DNA of 32,647 bases from a virus: the IMG/VR virus record IMGVR_UViG_3300025086_000123, positions 1-32,647 of that record. One strand, 5' to 3'. Under the pieces are notes generated by a model. The model was not told where the DNA came from and did not search any database. It saw only the letters and a program-made list of their open reading frames with translations. Shown in pieces: positions 1 to 7,306 of this stretch. Made by a program: the position numbers and the translations under genes. Numbering within the stretch: the first letter of the stretch is position 1; the number at the start of each line of letters is the position of its first letter.

Positions 1-280
1 GTTGTGGCTGTGGTTGTGGGGGCTGCGCTGCCACATTCATCTGTGGTTGTGGCATTGCGTCTGCAATTGCACTCAATGCACCCATATCACCAGCGCCCAT
101 CCTCTCGCGGATCTCTGCGACTTTGTTCATCAGATATTTATTCATATCCATTGGAGGGTTACCTTGTGGTCCACCCTGCGCGGGAGAAGGCACAGGGGGA
201 CCACCTTGTGGACCCTGCTGTGGTGGCAATCCACCAAAAGCAGCAGGATTAATTGGAGGGAGCCTATACTGGGGGTACAT
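1..280 (-). CDS. Pro/Gln-rich small protein after the portal, 3' end cut off
   Basis: This reading frame runs off the left edge, so only the N-terminal 93 or so residues are visible. It starts at an ATG that overlaps the end of the portal gene by 17 nt, which suggests translational coupling. The protein is rich in Pro, Gln and Gly at both ends (PPQQGPQGGPP near residues 19-29; alternating PQ at the cut end) around a short helical stretch, NKYLMNKVAEIRERMG. I recognise no domain. Its place immediately after the portal is where P22-like phages carry head-assembly genes, so a role in head morphogenesis is possible, but the visible part does not show one. The G/T-rich opening of the window is simply the complement of the PQ codons. 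Confidence 0.7.
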   Translation of the reverse strand, partial: MYPQYRLPPINPAAFGGLPPQQGPQGGPPVPSPAQGGPQGNPPMDMNKYLMNKVAEIRERMGAGDMGALSAIADAMPQPQMNVAAQPPQPQPQ

Positions 281-2732
281 TGTTTTTAATTGCCTCCATT
301 TGGATTTTAGCTGCGTTCTTTTCTCGCTCAAGCTGCAATTCTGCCTCTAGCTTGGTGACCTTGGCCTGCAAATCGGCTTGCGCCTTGGCCATGTCGATCT
401 CCATATCCTGACGCGCCTCTGCCTCTTTGATCTGAATATTTGACTGAGCCTTGGCCTGATCTGCTTCGATCTGGGCTTGGGTTCTCGCCTTCAGAGCTTC
501 TGTCTCCAACTTGGCCAGCTCTTGTGCGTATTGCAACGGATTTCCTTGCTGCCCCTGTTGAGCACCTATGCCTCGGATTGCCTCGATTTGCTTCATCTGA
601 GGTGACGCAGCCACAACTTGCGCTGCGCGTTGGCTGATCAGTCGATCTTGCTCTGGATCTACATCCTCGAACTTGATCATCTTTTCTTTGAAATCGGGCA
701 GTGGAGGCATTGGCATATTGACACTTGCTGCCATGCGTTGGCGATACAGCAGCGCGATATGCTCTGCGATGTGTGCGATCAACACAGGCTGCATTGCCTT
801 CGCGCCGGGGTTGCCTGCCAGTGATGGATCTTGCAGGAACTGCATGTGAACCGCAATGTGCGCGTCATGGTCTTGCTCTGGGAATGCGCGGATTGGCTTG
901 CCGTACATCACGCTCATGTTCTCATCAATTGGGTCCATCTGAACAGCGTCTTCTGGCTTCTTCAGTATCTCATCGATGTTTGGTATGCGGATTGCTTCGT
1001 ACATCCGCTTATATGCTGAATACAAATCATGGAGCTGGGGAGCAGATCGCGCCATTTCCAAGACAGCTTGTGCCTGTGCGATGCGCTGGGCTGTAGAAAA
1101 GATATTCGGGTCCGACACTGGCACGATGTCAATGCGATCATCAAAGTCGCTGCGATAGATAACATCTGCCGCTCCAACCTTTGCAAAGCTGAACTCATCA
1201 GGCAAATTCTCTGCGTTCAATTCAGCCAGCAGCTTGAACTCTTGACCTTGCGCGTAGTGCAACCGTTTGTGGATTGCGCTGAATGCCTTGGACCCCTGCT
1301 CAATCAAAGCGACTGTAGATCCAACTGGGGCGTTGGGGTTCACGTCACCGACATTGAGATCTGCCGTACTAGCAAATCGCTGACCAGCATCAACCATGTA
1401 GCCAAGCAGATTGAACAGAGAGCCCGAAGGCTCCTTGAACGGCAGCGGCATGATCGCCTTGTTGACATCATCAACTGTACTGTCGAGATCCACAAATTCA
1501 CCGGGGCTGATCTGCATATCGCCGCCATTGACACGGCCACGCAATTTGAATCCACCCTGCATGTTTGCAAATGCGGCACTGTCGAGTAGGGCGCGGAGCG
1601 ATCCAGTCGCTGCTTTGCCCAAGCCACCGATCATGTGGTACAGTCCAAAGCCATAGAACCCTAGACCGGGCAAGAACTTGTAGCTCACAAACCAGTCACG
1701 GCGCTTCTTCATCTCATCGTCTTGCTTCCAGTTGCGTCTAACACTGACAACGCGCTGGTTTTCATAGTCGATGGTTATGACATATGGGATGGCGACAGCA
1801 TTTTCGTCTGCCTCATCGCTATCCATTTCTTTGCCATCGATGCCCTCGAACAAATCATAGACGTGCATTTCGAGCAGCGTCATCACATCGTCTTGGCTGT
1901 TGTCGCTGTATTCATCGACGCCTTCGATCTCTCCGATCACGTCATCAATAGGATCGATGCTATCACCAATGTAGGCTGTCGGGAGATAGTAACCGTTCTG
2001 GACGTAGCGATTGAAATCATTTTTCGGCATACGGATGACGTGAGTGTAGCGTGGGCTGGTGTAGAGATCCTTGCTCTCTGGAGCCACAACAAAATCTTCA
2101 GCCTTTACGAACTGGCTGCACTGCCGATCCATGTTGGCATCCCACCAGACCTTCTTGAAAGTGTGGCCGATCAGCGGAAGGTGGAACAGCATTTGGTCCA
2201 GATCAGGGAAATACTCAGGCATTTCCTGCGTGATCTGGTAATTCATAAACTCGCGCACCCTGCGAGCTTGCTCTTCCATTTTTTCGTCTGGCTCACCAAC
2301 AATGACAGATTTGACTGGACCACCTGATGGGTACAGCTCCGCGACAGCGCGAGCGTTAAACTGGGTTGCTGCTTCTGCGATTAGTGGGTGGATAACGATG
2401 GACAGACCGCGAGTTGCGCGTTCATCCTCGCTTTCATCAAGGCCACCGTCTGGGTCTAGCGTCTTTAGACCCTGCTTGTAGCGATGCTCCCACTCAGATC
2501 TGGCTTCCTTATCGTTCTCAAAGAACTCGATCAGCTCTTGCGCCTTGCGCTCCAGCTCTCGTTCATCGATTGCTTCTGCAAGGTTTTGATCAAACTCTGC
2601 GTCCTCGACTTCCTGCATCATGTCTAATTCTGGATCACCAATCAGGACATCGCCGTCTGGCAGCTCTTCGATCATTAGATTGTCGGCGGGAGCGCCTTCA
2701 GCAAATGGGATAATGTTTTCTGGTTCAGCCAT
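264..2732 (-). CDS. P22-type portal protein
   Basis: Encodes an 822-residue protein that would form the dodecameric portal ring at the head vertex, through which DNA is packaged and ejected. It lies directly downstream of the large terminase (8-nt overlap) and its length fits the large P22-like portal family. An acidic N-terminus precedes a core with typical portal segments, for example FYGFGLYHMIGGLGKAATG and a stretch around MLEQ-free DVNPNAPVGSTVALIEQGSK. The last 100 or so residues are a long Ala/Glu/Gln/Lys-rich helix (QAQIEADQAKAQ, AKAQADLQAKVTKLEAELQ), matching the C-terminal barrel or coiled coil of P22-like portals. The start ATG sits inside the terminase stop region, consistent with coupled translation. 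The family call rests on size, context and these segments; no structural comparison was possible. Confidence 0.88.
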   Translation of the reverse strand: MAEPENIIPFAEGAPADNLMIEELPDGDVLIGDPELDMMQEVEDAEFDQNLAEAIDERELERKAQELIEFFENDKEARSEWEHRYKQGLKTLDPDGGLDESEDERATRGLSIVIHPLIAEAATQFNARAVAELYPSGGPVKSVIVGEPDEKMEEQARRVREFMNYQITQEMPEYFPDLDQMLFHLPLIGHTFKKVWWDANMDRQCSQFVKAEDFVVAPESKDLYTSPRYTHVIRMPKNDFNRYVQNGYYLPTAYIGDSIDPIDDVIGEIEGVDEYSDNSQDDVMTLLEMHVYDLFEGIDGKEMDSDEADENAVAIPYVITIDYENQRVVSVRRNWKQDDEMKKRRDWFVSYKFLPGLGFYGFGLYHMIGGLGKAATGSLRALLDSAAFANMQGGFKLRGRVNGGDMQISPGEFVDLDSTVDDVNKAIMPLPFKEPSGSLFNLLGYMVDAGQRFASTADLNVGDVNPNAPVGSTVALIEQGSKAFSAIHKRLHYAQGQEFKLLAELNAENLPDEFSFAKVGAADVIYRSDFDDRIDIVPVSDPNIFSTAQRIAQAQAVLEMARSAPQLHDLYSAYKRMYEAIRIPNIDEILKKPEDAVQMDPIDENMSVMYGKPIRAFPEQDHDAHIAVHMQFLQDPSLAGNPGAKAMQPVLIAHIAEHIALLYRQRMAASVNMPMPPLPDFKEKMIKFEDVDPEQDRLISQRAAQVVAASPQMKQIEAIRGIGAQQGQQGNPLQYAQELAKLETEALKARTQAQIEADQAKAQSNIQIKEAEARQDMEIDMAKAQADLQAKVTKLEAELQLEREKNAAKIQMEAIKNNVPPV

Positions 2733-4233
2733 ACATCGTCATCCTTCTAGTCTCTACAAAATCGTCATCATCGGGATCTTCGCTATGCCCAACAAACCAT
2801 CCTCTGCGTAAGCGTAACCAAGCCTGTGTGCATGTATCAACAACATCATCATTCGGATGTGCTGGAAACGCCGCGCATATATCAATTAAATCTTTAGCCC
2901 ACTTTCGATTGGAAGGGAAGAAAATCCTGCCATCTTCCAAAAGTGCGCTCGAAGCATGGGCGCGAGCTTCCTTGTCTCGGTCTGGGCTGTAGGCCAGAAC
3001 TGGTACGCCTGCCATGCGTAAATCTTGCAGGAGCGACTGGCCTGACGCTTTCTTCTCAATCAGCACTGCGTCGGGCTCCCAGTCATCGTATGCCTCTTGA
3101 GCCAAGCGCCGTAGGTCAGGATAGCTGACTTTGTCATACCAACACTCAAGCACAATAGCGCAATCGTGGCCATTGTGTTTAAACACGCCCCACGTTGTTC
3201 GTGCGCTGAAGCTCGAACTTTCCTTGGCCTCGAATGCTGTGTCATACGACTGCAAGACGTAATCGATTTCGGGCAGATCTTCCTTCTCCCACGGAACCCA
3301 CCAGCTCGCCTTTAGGATTCCACCACCCTTTGGCGATGGGCGCTGCTGGAGCTGCCCAGCCGCTGCGTAAGTGCCAAGGCTGCGCTCTAGGTTTGATAGT
3401 GTCCTGTCATCGATACGTTCAGGCCAGAGCAGCTCACCCTCCTCTGTGCGTGGATCTGAGAACCCCAGCATTGACTGGCTTGGAGTTGGGTGACCAATTT
3501 CGTATCTGGCAGGCAGGCATAGGTGATCCCACTCATCACCAAGCTGATTTGAGAGGATATGCCCGGTCAGATCTTGCTCATGGACGCGCTGCATTATGAT
3601 AACGAATGCGCCAGTGCGGGGATCGTTGAGCCGCGTCTGCATCGCCTGATCCCACCACTCCAGAACGCCCTCACGCACCTTGGAGCTGTCGCTGTCCACT
3701 ACGTTGTGCGGATCATCGATGCAGATGATGTCACCGCCATCACCAGTCAGAGCGCCACCCACAGACGTTGCTATGCGGTATCCTGTCCTGTCGTTCTCGA
3801 ACCTTTGCTTCTGGTTTTGATCACCAGTCAGCGCGAACCTGTCACTGAAGTGCGACTGATACCAAGGGCTATCGATTAGTCGGCGGCACTTGGTGCTATC
3901 TCTGATCGACAGAGAGCTTGCGTAAGAGGCATACAGGAACTTCTTGTGTGGCTGATGGGTCCACGTCCACGCTGGCAGCGCAACGGCCACGCTGATCGAC
4001 TTCATGTGGCGTGGCGGCACGTTGATGATCAGTCGTTTGATGTCTCCCTCGACAACAGCCTGAAGGTGATCGCTGATTGCATCGACATGCCAATTGTTCT
4101 GGAACTCCACGCCCGGTTCAATCGTCGGCCATGCGTTCCTCGTAAACTCCCTCAATGATCTGCGGTACTTCTCCGCTCTGACTTGCTCCAGAGTTAGATT
4201 GCTCAAAAGCTCTTTCAATTGCGCTGAGTTCAT
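2725..4233 (-). CDS. terL: Terminase large subunit
   Basis: ATPase-nuclease motor that pumps DNA into the prohead. Counting from the chosen ATG (502 aa), the ATPase domain has a Walker A-type loop NVPPRHMKS at 71-79 and Walker B IICIDDPH at 169-176. The RNase H-like nuclease domain has its first acidic residue in QSYDTAFE (Asp331), then VLIEKKASGQSL near 390 and NDDVVDT near 462. The frame extends upstream to a TTG, but the ATG at 4233 has AAGGA nine bases before it, whereas the TTG sits one base after that AAGGA, so the ATG is preferred. The first 116 nt overlap the small-terminase gene in another frame. The gene ends 8 nt inside the portal gene. Ends cannot be classed as headful or cos from the sequence alone. 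Confidence 0.93.
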   Translation of the reverse strand: MNSAQLKELLSNLTLEQVRAEKYRRSLREFTRNAWPTIEPGVEFQNNWHVDAISDHLQAVVEGDIKRLIINVPPRHMKSISVAVALPAWTWTHQPHKKFLYASYASSLSIRDSTKCRRLIDSPWYQSHFSDRFALTGDQNQKQRFENDRTGYRIATSVGGALTGDGGDIICIDDPHNVVDSDSSKVREGVLEWWDQAMQTRLNDPRTGAFVIIMQRVHEQDLTGHILSNQLGDEWDHLCLPARYEIGHPTPSQSMLGFSDPRTEEGELLWPERIDDRTLSNLERSLGTYAAAGQLQQRPSPKGGGILKASWWVPWEKEDLPEIDYVLQSYDTAFEAKESSSFSARTTWGVFKHNGHDCAIVLECWYDKVSYPDLRRLAQEAYDDWEPDAVLIEKKASGQSLLQDLRMAGVPVLAYSPDRDKEARAHASSALLEDGRIFFPSNRKWAKDLIDICAAFPAHPNDDVVDTCTQAWLRLRRGWFVGHSEDPDDDDFVETRRMTMYG

Positions 4234-4606
4234 TGATGCCAATCCTTGTGAGATCTAATGTTATTGTTTTTTCCTCGTGAACCTTTGTCTCGGTCTTATC
4301 CACCCAGCCCGCGCGGTTCTTGAGGTAGAAGATCATCGCGGTGTTATCACGATCTATCGTGGCCTTTTCATAGAGAGCATTGGTTACTTGCTGTACGCCC
4401 TCGGCCTCGCCACCTTTTATGGATTCCGAAAATTCCGAATTTTCAGCCTGATGAAGCATAAAGGTTGAGACTGATATACCCAGTGCGCCAGCACACTGTT
4501 CCTTGGTCAAACCCTGCGCCATGAATCGTCTGGTGTTTGCCAGAACTTCCTCTGTGACCTCGAACTTCGGCCTACCGACAGGGTTCTTTGATTTTTTCTT
4601 TGCCAT
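4118..4606 (-). CDS. terS: Terminase small subunit
   Basis: DNA-recognition subunit of the packaging terminase, 162 aa. A basic start (MAKKKSKNPVGRPKF) is followed by a helix-turn-helix near residues 27-55 (LTKEQCAGALGISVSTFM) and then a central oligomerisation segment with NTAMIFYLKNRAGW, a pattern typical of phage small terminases. The acidic C-terminal tail overlaps the start of the large terminase by 116 nt. It is the first gene after the terminator and inverted repeats at 4646-4736, so it probably opens the late operon. A TATAAA-like box occurs in the A/T-rich stretch just upstream but lacks a convincing -35 partner, so the late promoter is not defined. Confidence 0.88.
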   Translation of the reverse strand: MAKKKSKNPVGRPKFEVTEEVLANTRRFMAQGLTKEQCAGALGISVSTFMLHQAENSEFSESIKGGEAEGVQQVTNALYEKATIDRDNTAMIFYLKNRAGWVDKTETKVHEEKTITLDLTRIGINELSAIERAFEQSNSGASQSGEVPQIIEGVYEERMADD

Positions 4607-4645
4607 GTGAGTACCTTTCTCAGTTAGAGCTTATTTTATAATTTC

Positions 4646-4674
4646 AGAAAAAGAAAGACCCGCCGAAGCGGGTC
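4646..4674 (-). terminator. Rho-independent terminator between early-left and late genes
   Basis: On the minus strand a 7-bp stem GACCCGC/GCGGGTC with a UUCG tetraloop is followed by TTTCTTTTTCT. This is a classical intrinsic terminator placed after the last gene of the early-left cluster (ends at 4737) and before the small terminase, so early transcripts should stop here unless antitermination or a separate late promoter is used. Confidence 0.8.
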
Positions 4675-4736
4675 AGTTGACCAATCTGTCACAGGCATGA
4701 TGATTGGTGGGTAGAATACAAAATAATATATTTTGT
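4671..4736. promoter_or_regulatory. Cluster of inverted repeats before the late operon
   Basis: Three further inverted repeats sit beside the terminator: GGTCA-GT-TGACC at 4671-4682, ACCAATC (4680-4686) paired with GATTGGT (4702-4708), and the 19-bp near-palindrome ACAAAATA-ATA-TATTTTGT at 4718-4736, which abuts the stop codon of the 94-aa gene. Together they look like protein-binding sites or alternative RNA structures controlling the switch into the late genes. No binding protein is identified; the assignment as regulatory is inference. Confidence 0.5.
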
Positions 4737-5021
4737 TTACCACAGCGAAACCGCTGTAACAAGCAAAACAAGAACTATGATTGCAAACGCTGATCCTGCC
4801 ATCATTTTCTTTGACCATCCTTCCCTTGGTTTGTCTGAGTGAATATCGACATGTCCTCGCAGATTGATTGAGATCCACTCACCAACTCTTGCTGGCGCTT
4901 CGCCATATTGCGTGTGAACCCAGAGCTTCTTAGATCCAGCGCGTTTGCTGGTGTTGTCTTGAACCCAATCTGGGAATGTAGATTTAAAGCCAGTGAACTT
5001 CCAAGATTTAATGATCATCAT
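4737..5021 (-). CDS. Small C-terminally anchored membrane protein
   Basis: A 94-aa protein of unknown function, last gene of the early-left cluster. The N-terminal 70 residues are polar and basic (PREGWSKK just before the membrane), followed by one hydrophobic segment at about 72-93 (AFAIIVLVLLVTAVSLW), so it is probably a tail-anchored inner-membrane protein with its N-terminus in the cytoplasm. Its ATG overlaps the stop of the upstream HTH gene (ATGA), so the two are translationally coupled. A role in modifying host membrane functions or in exclusion is possible but not shown. There is no lysis-gene context here. Confidence 0.7.
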   Translation of the reverse strand: MMIIKSWKFTGFKSTFPDWVQDNTSKRAGSKKLWVHTQYGEAPARVGEWISINLRGHVDIHSDKPREGWSKKMMAGSAFAIIVLVLLVTAVSLW

Positions 5022-5596
5022 TTACCTCTTCTATGGATTGAACAATATTTTTTTTGTTGTGAAGTTAGCGGCTCTCCACAAAGTTTACCCATGAATGCTC
5101 TGCCTTCGCCTATGACATATTGCTGGCATGTTTCAAATTTTTCTTCTGGCCCTCTTTTTTCCCCTTTATCAGATCTGTTCTTTTTTACTTTTTTTACTTT
5201 TTTAAATTCTACATTTAGCCAGTCTTGGATTATTTTTTCTGATACGTTTTTTTTACGCAGTTCGTAGATTATTTCTTTAACAGCTACTTTTCCAACATGT
5301 ATTGTTTCCAAAAGTTTTTGTTGTGATACATTTTCAAGAAACTCTGTGAAGGTCATATTTTCTGCCCCCAGATATCTTATTGCATAGTAAGGCTTATATG
5401 ACATAAATAGGTCACCCATTGTTGTGGCATTTTCCCCCCGCTCAAACACCTTTTCTTGTCTGGTTCCCATTATAATACGGCTTCTTGCTCGCTCTCTGCT
5501 TACTCCCAGCTCATTGCCTACTTCTCGGAGAGTTTTACCAGACCGACTGAGTTTAAGTGCGCGTTGATTAATTTCGTAAGTTCCAATGACCATCAT
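5018..5596 (-). CDS. HTH protein with C-terminal Cys/His zinc cluster
   Basis: A 192-aa predicted DNA-binding protein. Residues 8-42 resemble a sigma-region-4 or resolvase-type helix-turn-helix (LREVGNELGVSRERARSRI). A Lys-rich linker (KKVKKVKKN) leads to a C-terminal Cys157, Cys173, Cys185, His188 set (last part YCSIHRR), which looks like a zinc site. The combination suggests a phage transcriptional regulator that may contact DNA through both ends. It starts with an ATGA overlap on the stop of the MarR-like gene and ends with an ATGA overlap on the next gene. The specific regulatory target is unknown; proximity to the late operon makes a late activator one possibility. Confidence 0.72.
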   Translation of the reverse strand: MMVIGTYEINQRALKLSRSGKTLREVGNELGVSRERARSRIIMGTRQEKVFERGENATTMGDLFMSYKPYYAIRYLGAENMTFTEFLENVSQQKLLETIHVGKVAVKEIIYELRKKNVSEKIIQDWLNVEFKKVKKVKKNRSDKGEKRGPEEKFETCQQYVIGEGRAFMGKLCGEPLTSQQKKYCSIHRRGK

Positions 5597-5910
5597 TTAT
5601 CTCCAAACATTTTATTCATCAGGCTCTCACCCTTGGGCGTGAGACTAATGCTTCGGTGACGCCTATCATCATGCATCATTTCTATTTCGATCAGCTCTGC
5701 CGCCTTGACTTTGCCTCTGCTATTACTGGAGAGCGAGTGCAGCAATCTATTGAGAGTAGATTTCTTCATACCTATTCTCTCGGACAGATCTGCGCTGGTG
5801 ATTGGCTGCTTCTGGCAGATGATTGAGAACACTAACATGTGATTGATTGATGTCTGAGTTGAATCTAGTACACCCAGAAACTCTTGAATTTGATTTTCCA
5901 TTCTATTCAT
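5593..5910 (-). CDS. MarR-like winged-helix regulator
   Basis: A 105-aa protein with a winged-helix fold pattern: a helix-turn-helix around residues 36-62 (PITSADLSERIGMKKSTLNR) and a wing containing DDRRHRSISLTPKGESL, the usual MarR D-R-x-x-x-S/L-T-x-x-G signature. The frame extends 16 codons further upstream to an ATG at 5958, but the ATG at 5910 overlaps the stop of a 44-codon gene as ATGA, the coupling used throughout this cluster, so I take 5910 as the start. It is slightly shorter than typical MarR proteins (about 140 aa) because the first dimerisation helices are reduced. Ligand and operator are unknown. Confidence 0.72.
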   Translation of the reverse strand: MNRMENQIQEFLGVLDSTQTSINHMLVFSIICQKQPITSADLSERIGMKKSTLNRLLHSLSSNSRGKVKAAELIEIEMMHDDRRHRSISLTPKGESLMNKMFGDK

Positions 5911-6041
5911 AGCACCACCGAAAATATTAATATTATATAGAGGGTCAGCATTAAGCATAACCCTCCAAATATATCTCCTAAGACGCCAAGCGCGTCCTCC
6001 ATTTCACGCAAAATATCGCGCAATTCTTTTATCTTATCCAT
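5907..6041 (-). CDS. 44-aa membrane microprotein
   Basis: Short gene coding for MDKIKELRDILREMEDALGV followed by a hydrophobic C-terminal half (residues 28-44, Leu/Ile/Val-rich), which would be a single membrane span behind an amphipathic helix. It starts 8 nt inside the upstream 129-aa gene and its TGA overlaps the ATG of the MarR-like gene. These two overlaps, in an operon where every junction is of this type, are the main support. Function is unknown. Confidence 0.6.
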   Translation of the reverse strand: MDKIKELRDILREMEDALGVLGDIFGGLCLMLTLYIILIFSVVL

Positions 6042-6423
6042 TCTTCAACTCCTCATTTGCGTGGGCATCTCTCACAAGTTCCAAAATAAATTCAGCAATA
6101 CTATCACATTCCAGTTGACGAGTTTGAGTAGCCAGCCAATCAACTTGTTCGTTTGTTAGTGCGTCCAAGACAGTAGATACCGACCCCAGCCTGATGTAGT
6201 TTTTGTGGTGACGAGCGTGTGAGATTGCCTTTTTAAATATTGGAGGCAATTCGTTTGCTTCACGACCACGTCGGAGTGCAGAGTTTACCTTATTGAACTT
6301 GAACCCCAGCTTTGCTGAGATTTCTCTGGCAGACAAACCCTCCCTAGATAGCTGCCATATTTTCAAGGTGTCTGGCTTCCTCGAATAGCTCCGCAACAAT
6401 TCATTAATGGATGTCTTGATCAT
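6034..6423 (-). CDS. Helix-turn-helix protein
   Basis: A 129-aa protein with a helix-turn-helix near residues 20-52 (LSAREISAKLGFKFNKVNSA), similar in pattern to sigma-4 or GcrA/terminase-like HTH domains that recognise DNA through a short three-helix unit. A basic middle (KKAISHARHHKN) precedes an acidic helical C-terminus (DSIAEFILELVRDAH). Coupled by ATGA to the 48-aa gene upstream and by an 8-nt overlap to the membrane microprotein downstream. It is one of three putative DNA-binding proteins in this cluster; targets are not evident. Confidence 0.7.
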   Translation of the reverse strand: MIKTSINELLRSYSRKPDTLKIWQLSREGLSAREISAKLGFKFNKVNSALRRGREANELPPIFKKAISHARHHKNYIRLGSVSTVLDALTNEQVDWLATQTRQLECDSIAEFILELVRDAHANEELKNG

Positions 6424-6566
6424 ACCGTAACCTCAACATCGATATCACACTCATCGCCTTCCTGTTCATTCAATTCCAATGCCCTTTCGAGAGCAGACTC
6501 ATACGTGGGGAAAGTTTCGATAACTTCCTCACCATCCTCATAGGTTTTTCTGATGATCACCTTCAT
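6420..6566 (-). CDS. 48-aa acidic protein
   Basis: Small acidic protein beginning MKVIIRKTYEDGEEVIETFP and ending with DECDIDVEVTV. The pattern of two short strands, a helix (YESALERALELNEQE) and a final strand looks like a compact folded domain. It starts with an ATGA overlap on the 63-aa gene and its own stop overlaps the ATG of the HTH gene, which supports real translation although it is very short. No family recognised. Confidence 0.68.
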   Translation of the reverse strand: MKVIIRKTYEDGEEVIETFPTYESALERALELNEQEGDECDIDVEVTV

Positions 6567-6754
6567 TCCGCTTCCCCCTCGATTTCACGAAGCGCACGTT
6601 TCAAGGATCTCTTGATGCGCTTCGCACGATCTGGAAGGACAAGACCGTCCAACCCTTCGATCAGCCATTCGAGTTCTTGCTCTGTGGCTGACACTTGGAC
6701 GGCAGGGAGTAAGCACACCCCACCATCGATATTTGTTTGCTGAATAAAATTCAT
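6563..6754 (-). CDS. 63-aa hypothetical protein
   Basis: Encodes 63 residues with a short N-terminal part (MNFIQQTNIDGGVCLLPAVQ) and a charged C-terminal helix rich in Arg, Lys and Glu (RAKRIKRSLKRALREIEGE). Joined to both neighbours by ATGA overlaps. An alternative longer frame covers the same bases but breaks the coupled arrangement. The basic helix could bind nucleic acid or a protein partner; function unknown. Confidence 0.68.
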   Translation of the reverse strand: MNFIQQTNIDGGVCLLPAVQVSATEQELEWLIEGLDGLVLPDRAKRIKRSLKRALREIEGEAE

Positions 6755-7038
6755 GCCGCCGCCTCCTTTTTTGAGAAGGCAGCATAAAGATCTCTGGCCG
6801 CTTCATGCCAAGACTTTTTGGTTATTGGGCTTTCGCCTCTGACGTGATGCCAAGTTGAGGTATCGCGTGTTGTGCCACATGGAGCTGTTGTGGTCTTATA
6901 GATCTTGCCGATCACGATATATTTATCGTCGCCGTAACGCTTCCAGAGGATAATCCCTTCTGCGTATTCTCCAGATCCCTCGACGCGGCATCTGATGTCG
7001 AAGCCATTCTTTTTGTATTCCATTCTGCGTATAGACAT
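6751..7038 (-). CDS. 95-aa hypothetical protein
   Basis: Predicted small soluble protein. The first half alternates short strands (GEYAEGIILWKRYGDDKYIV), the second half contains TTAPCGTTRDTSTWHHV and a helix KKSWHEAARDLYAAF. It begins at a TAATG junction with the 69-aa gene and ends in an ATGA overlap. No family recognised. Its position as second gene of the early-left transcript suggests early expression. Confidence 0.68.
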   Translation of the reverse strand: MSIRRMEYKKNGFDIRCRVEGSGEYAEGIILWKRYGDDKYIVIGKIYKTTTAPCGTTRDTSTWHHVRGESPITKKSWHEAARDLYAAFSKKEAAA

Positions 7039-7247
7039 TACACGATCTCCTTTGATGGAATTGATTTTACGAGTGCTTCTATGCCGCCTTTGGCATACTG
7101 GTATGCATCCATTGATGAAAAGCTGTTGTCATAACCCTGTGGGTTATCCATGTTAAACTTGTCACGCGCTGCTTCGAAGCCCATGCCTTGGATGTCTTTG
7201 CGAACCGCGTAAAACCCAGCAAGGTAATGTTTGTTTGTTGTGGTCAT
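7038..7247 (-). CDS. 69-aa hypothetical protein, first gene of early-left operon
   Basis: Encodes a 69-aa protein (MTTTNKHYLAGFYAVRKDIQ at the start). It is preceded by an A/G-rich leader (AGAGAGAGGGAGAGGAG) giving a GGAG ribosome site, and by the promoter at 7279-7306. The same type of leader precedes the plus-strand genes at 17609, 18258 and 19086. The stop and the next start share TAATG. Function unknown; being first behind a repressible promoter it should be among the earliest proteins made. Confidence 0.75.
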   Translation of the reverse strand: MTTTNKHYLAGFYAVRKDIQGMGFEAARDKFNMDNPQGYDNSFSSMDAYQYAKGGIEALVKSIPSKEIV

Positions 7248-7278
7248 TAGAAACTCCTCTCCCTCTCTCTATAAAACA

Positions 7279-7306
7279 TACATAAGACATCTGTCATAGA
7301 TTGCAA
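7279..7306 (-). promoter_or_regulatory. Early leftward promoter with TGACA-GA-TGTCT operator
   Basis: Minus-strand sigma70-like promoter: -35 TTGCAA (7301-7306), 16-bp spacer, -10 TATGTA (7279-7284). The spacer carries TGACA-GA-TGTCT (7285-7296), one mismatch from the inverted repeat found in three plus-strand promoters, and the whole block aligns base for base with them (CCCCTTG..AATCT.TGACA..TGTC). Confidence 0.75.

Noticed and set aside
1-60. G/T-rich tandem repeat (TGTGGCTGTGGTTGTGG)
   Set aside because: It is the complement of alternating Pro/Gln codons in the cut gene, not an independent repeat element.
1722-2327. 201-aa plus-strand ORF opposite the portal gene
   Set aside because: Antisense shadow of a well-supported portal gene; no ribosome site or domain pattern.
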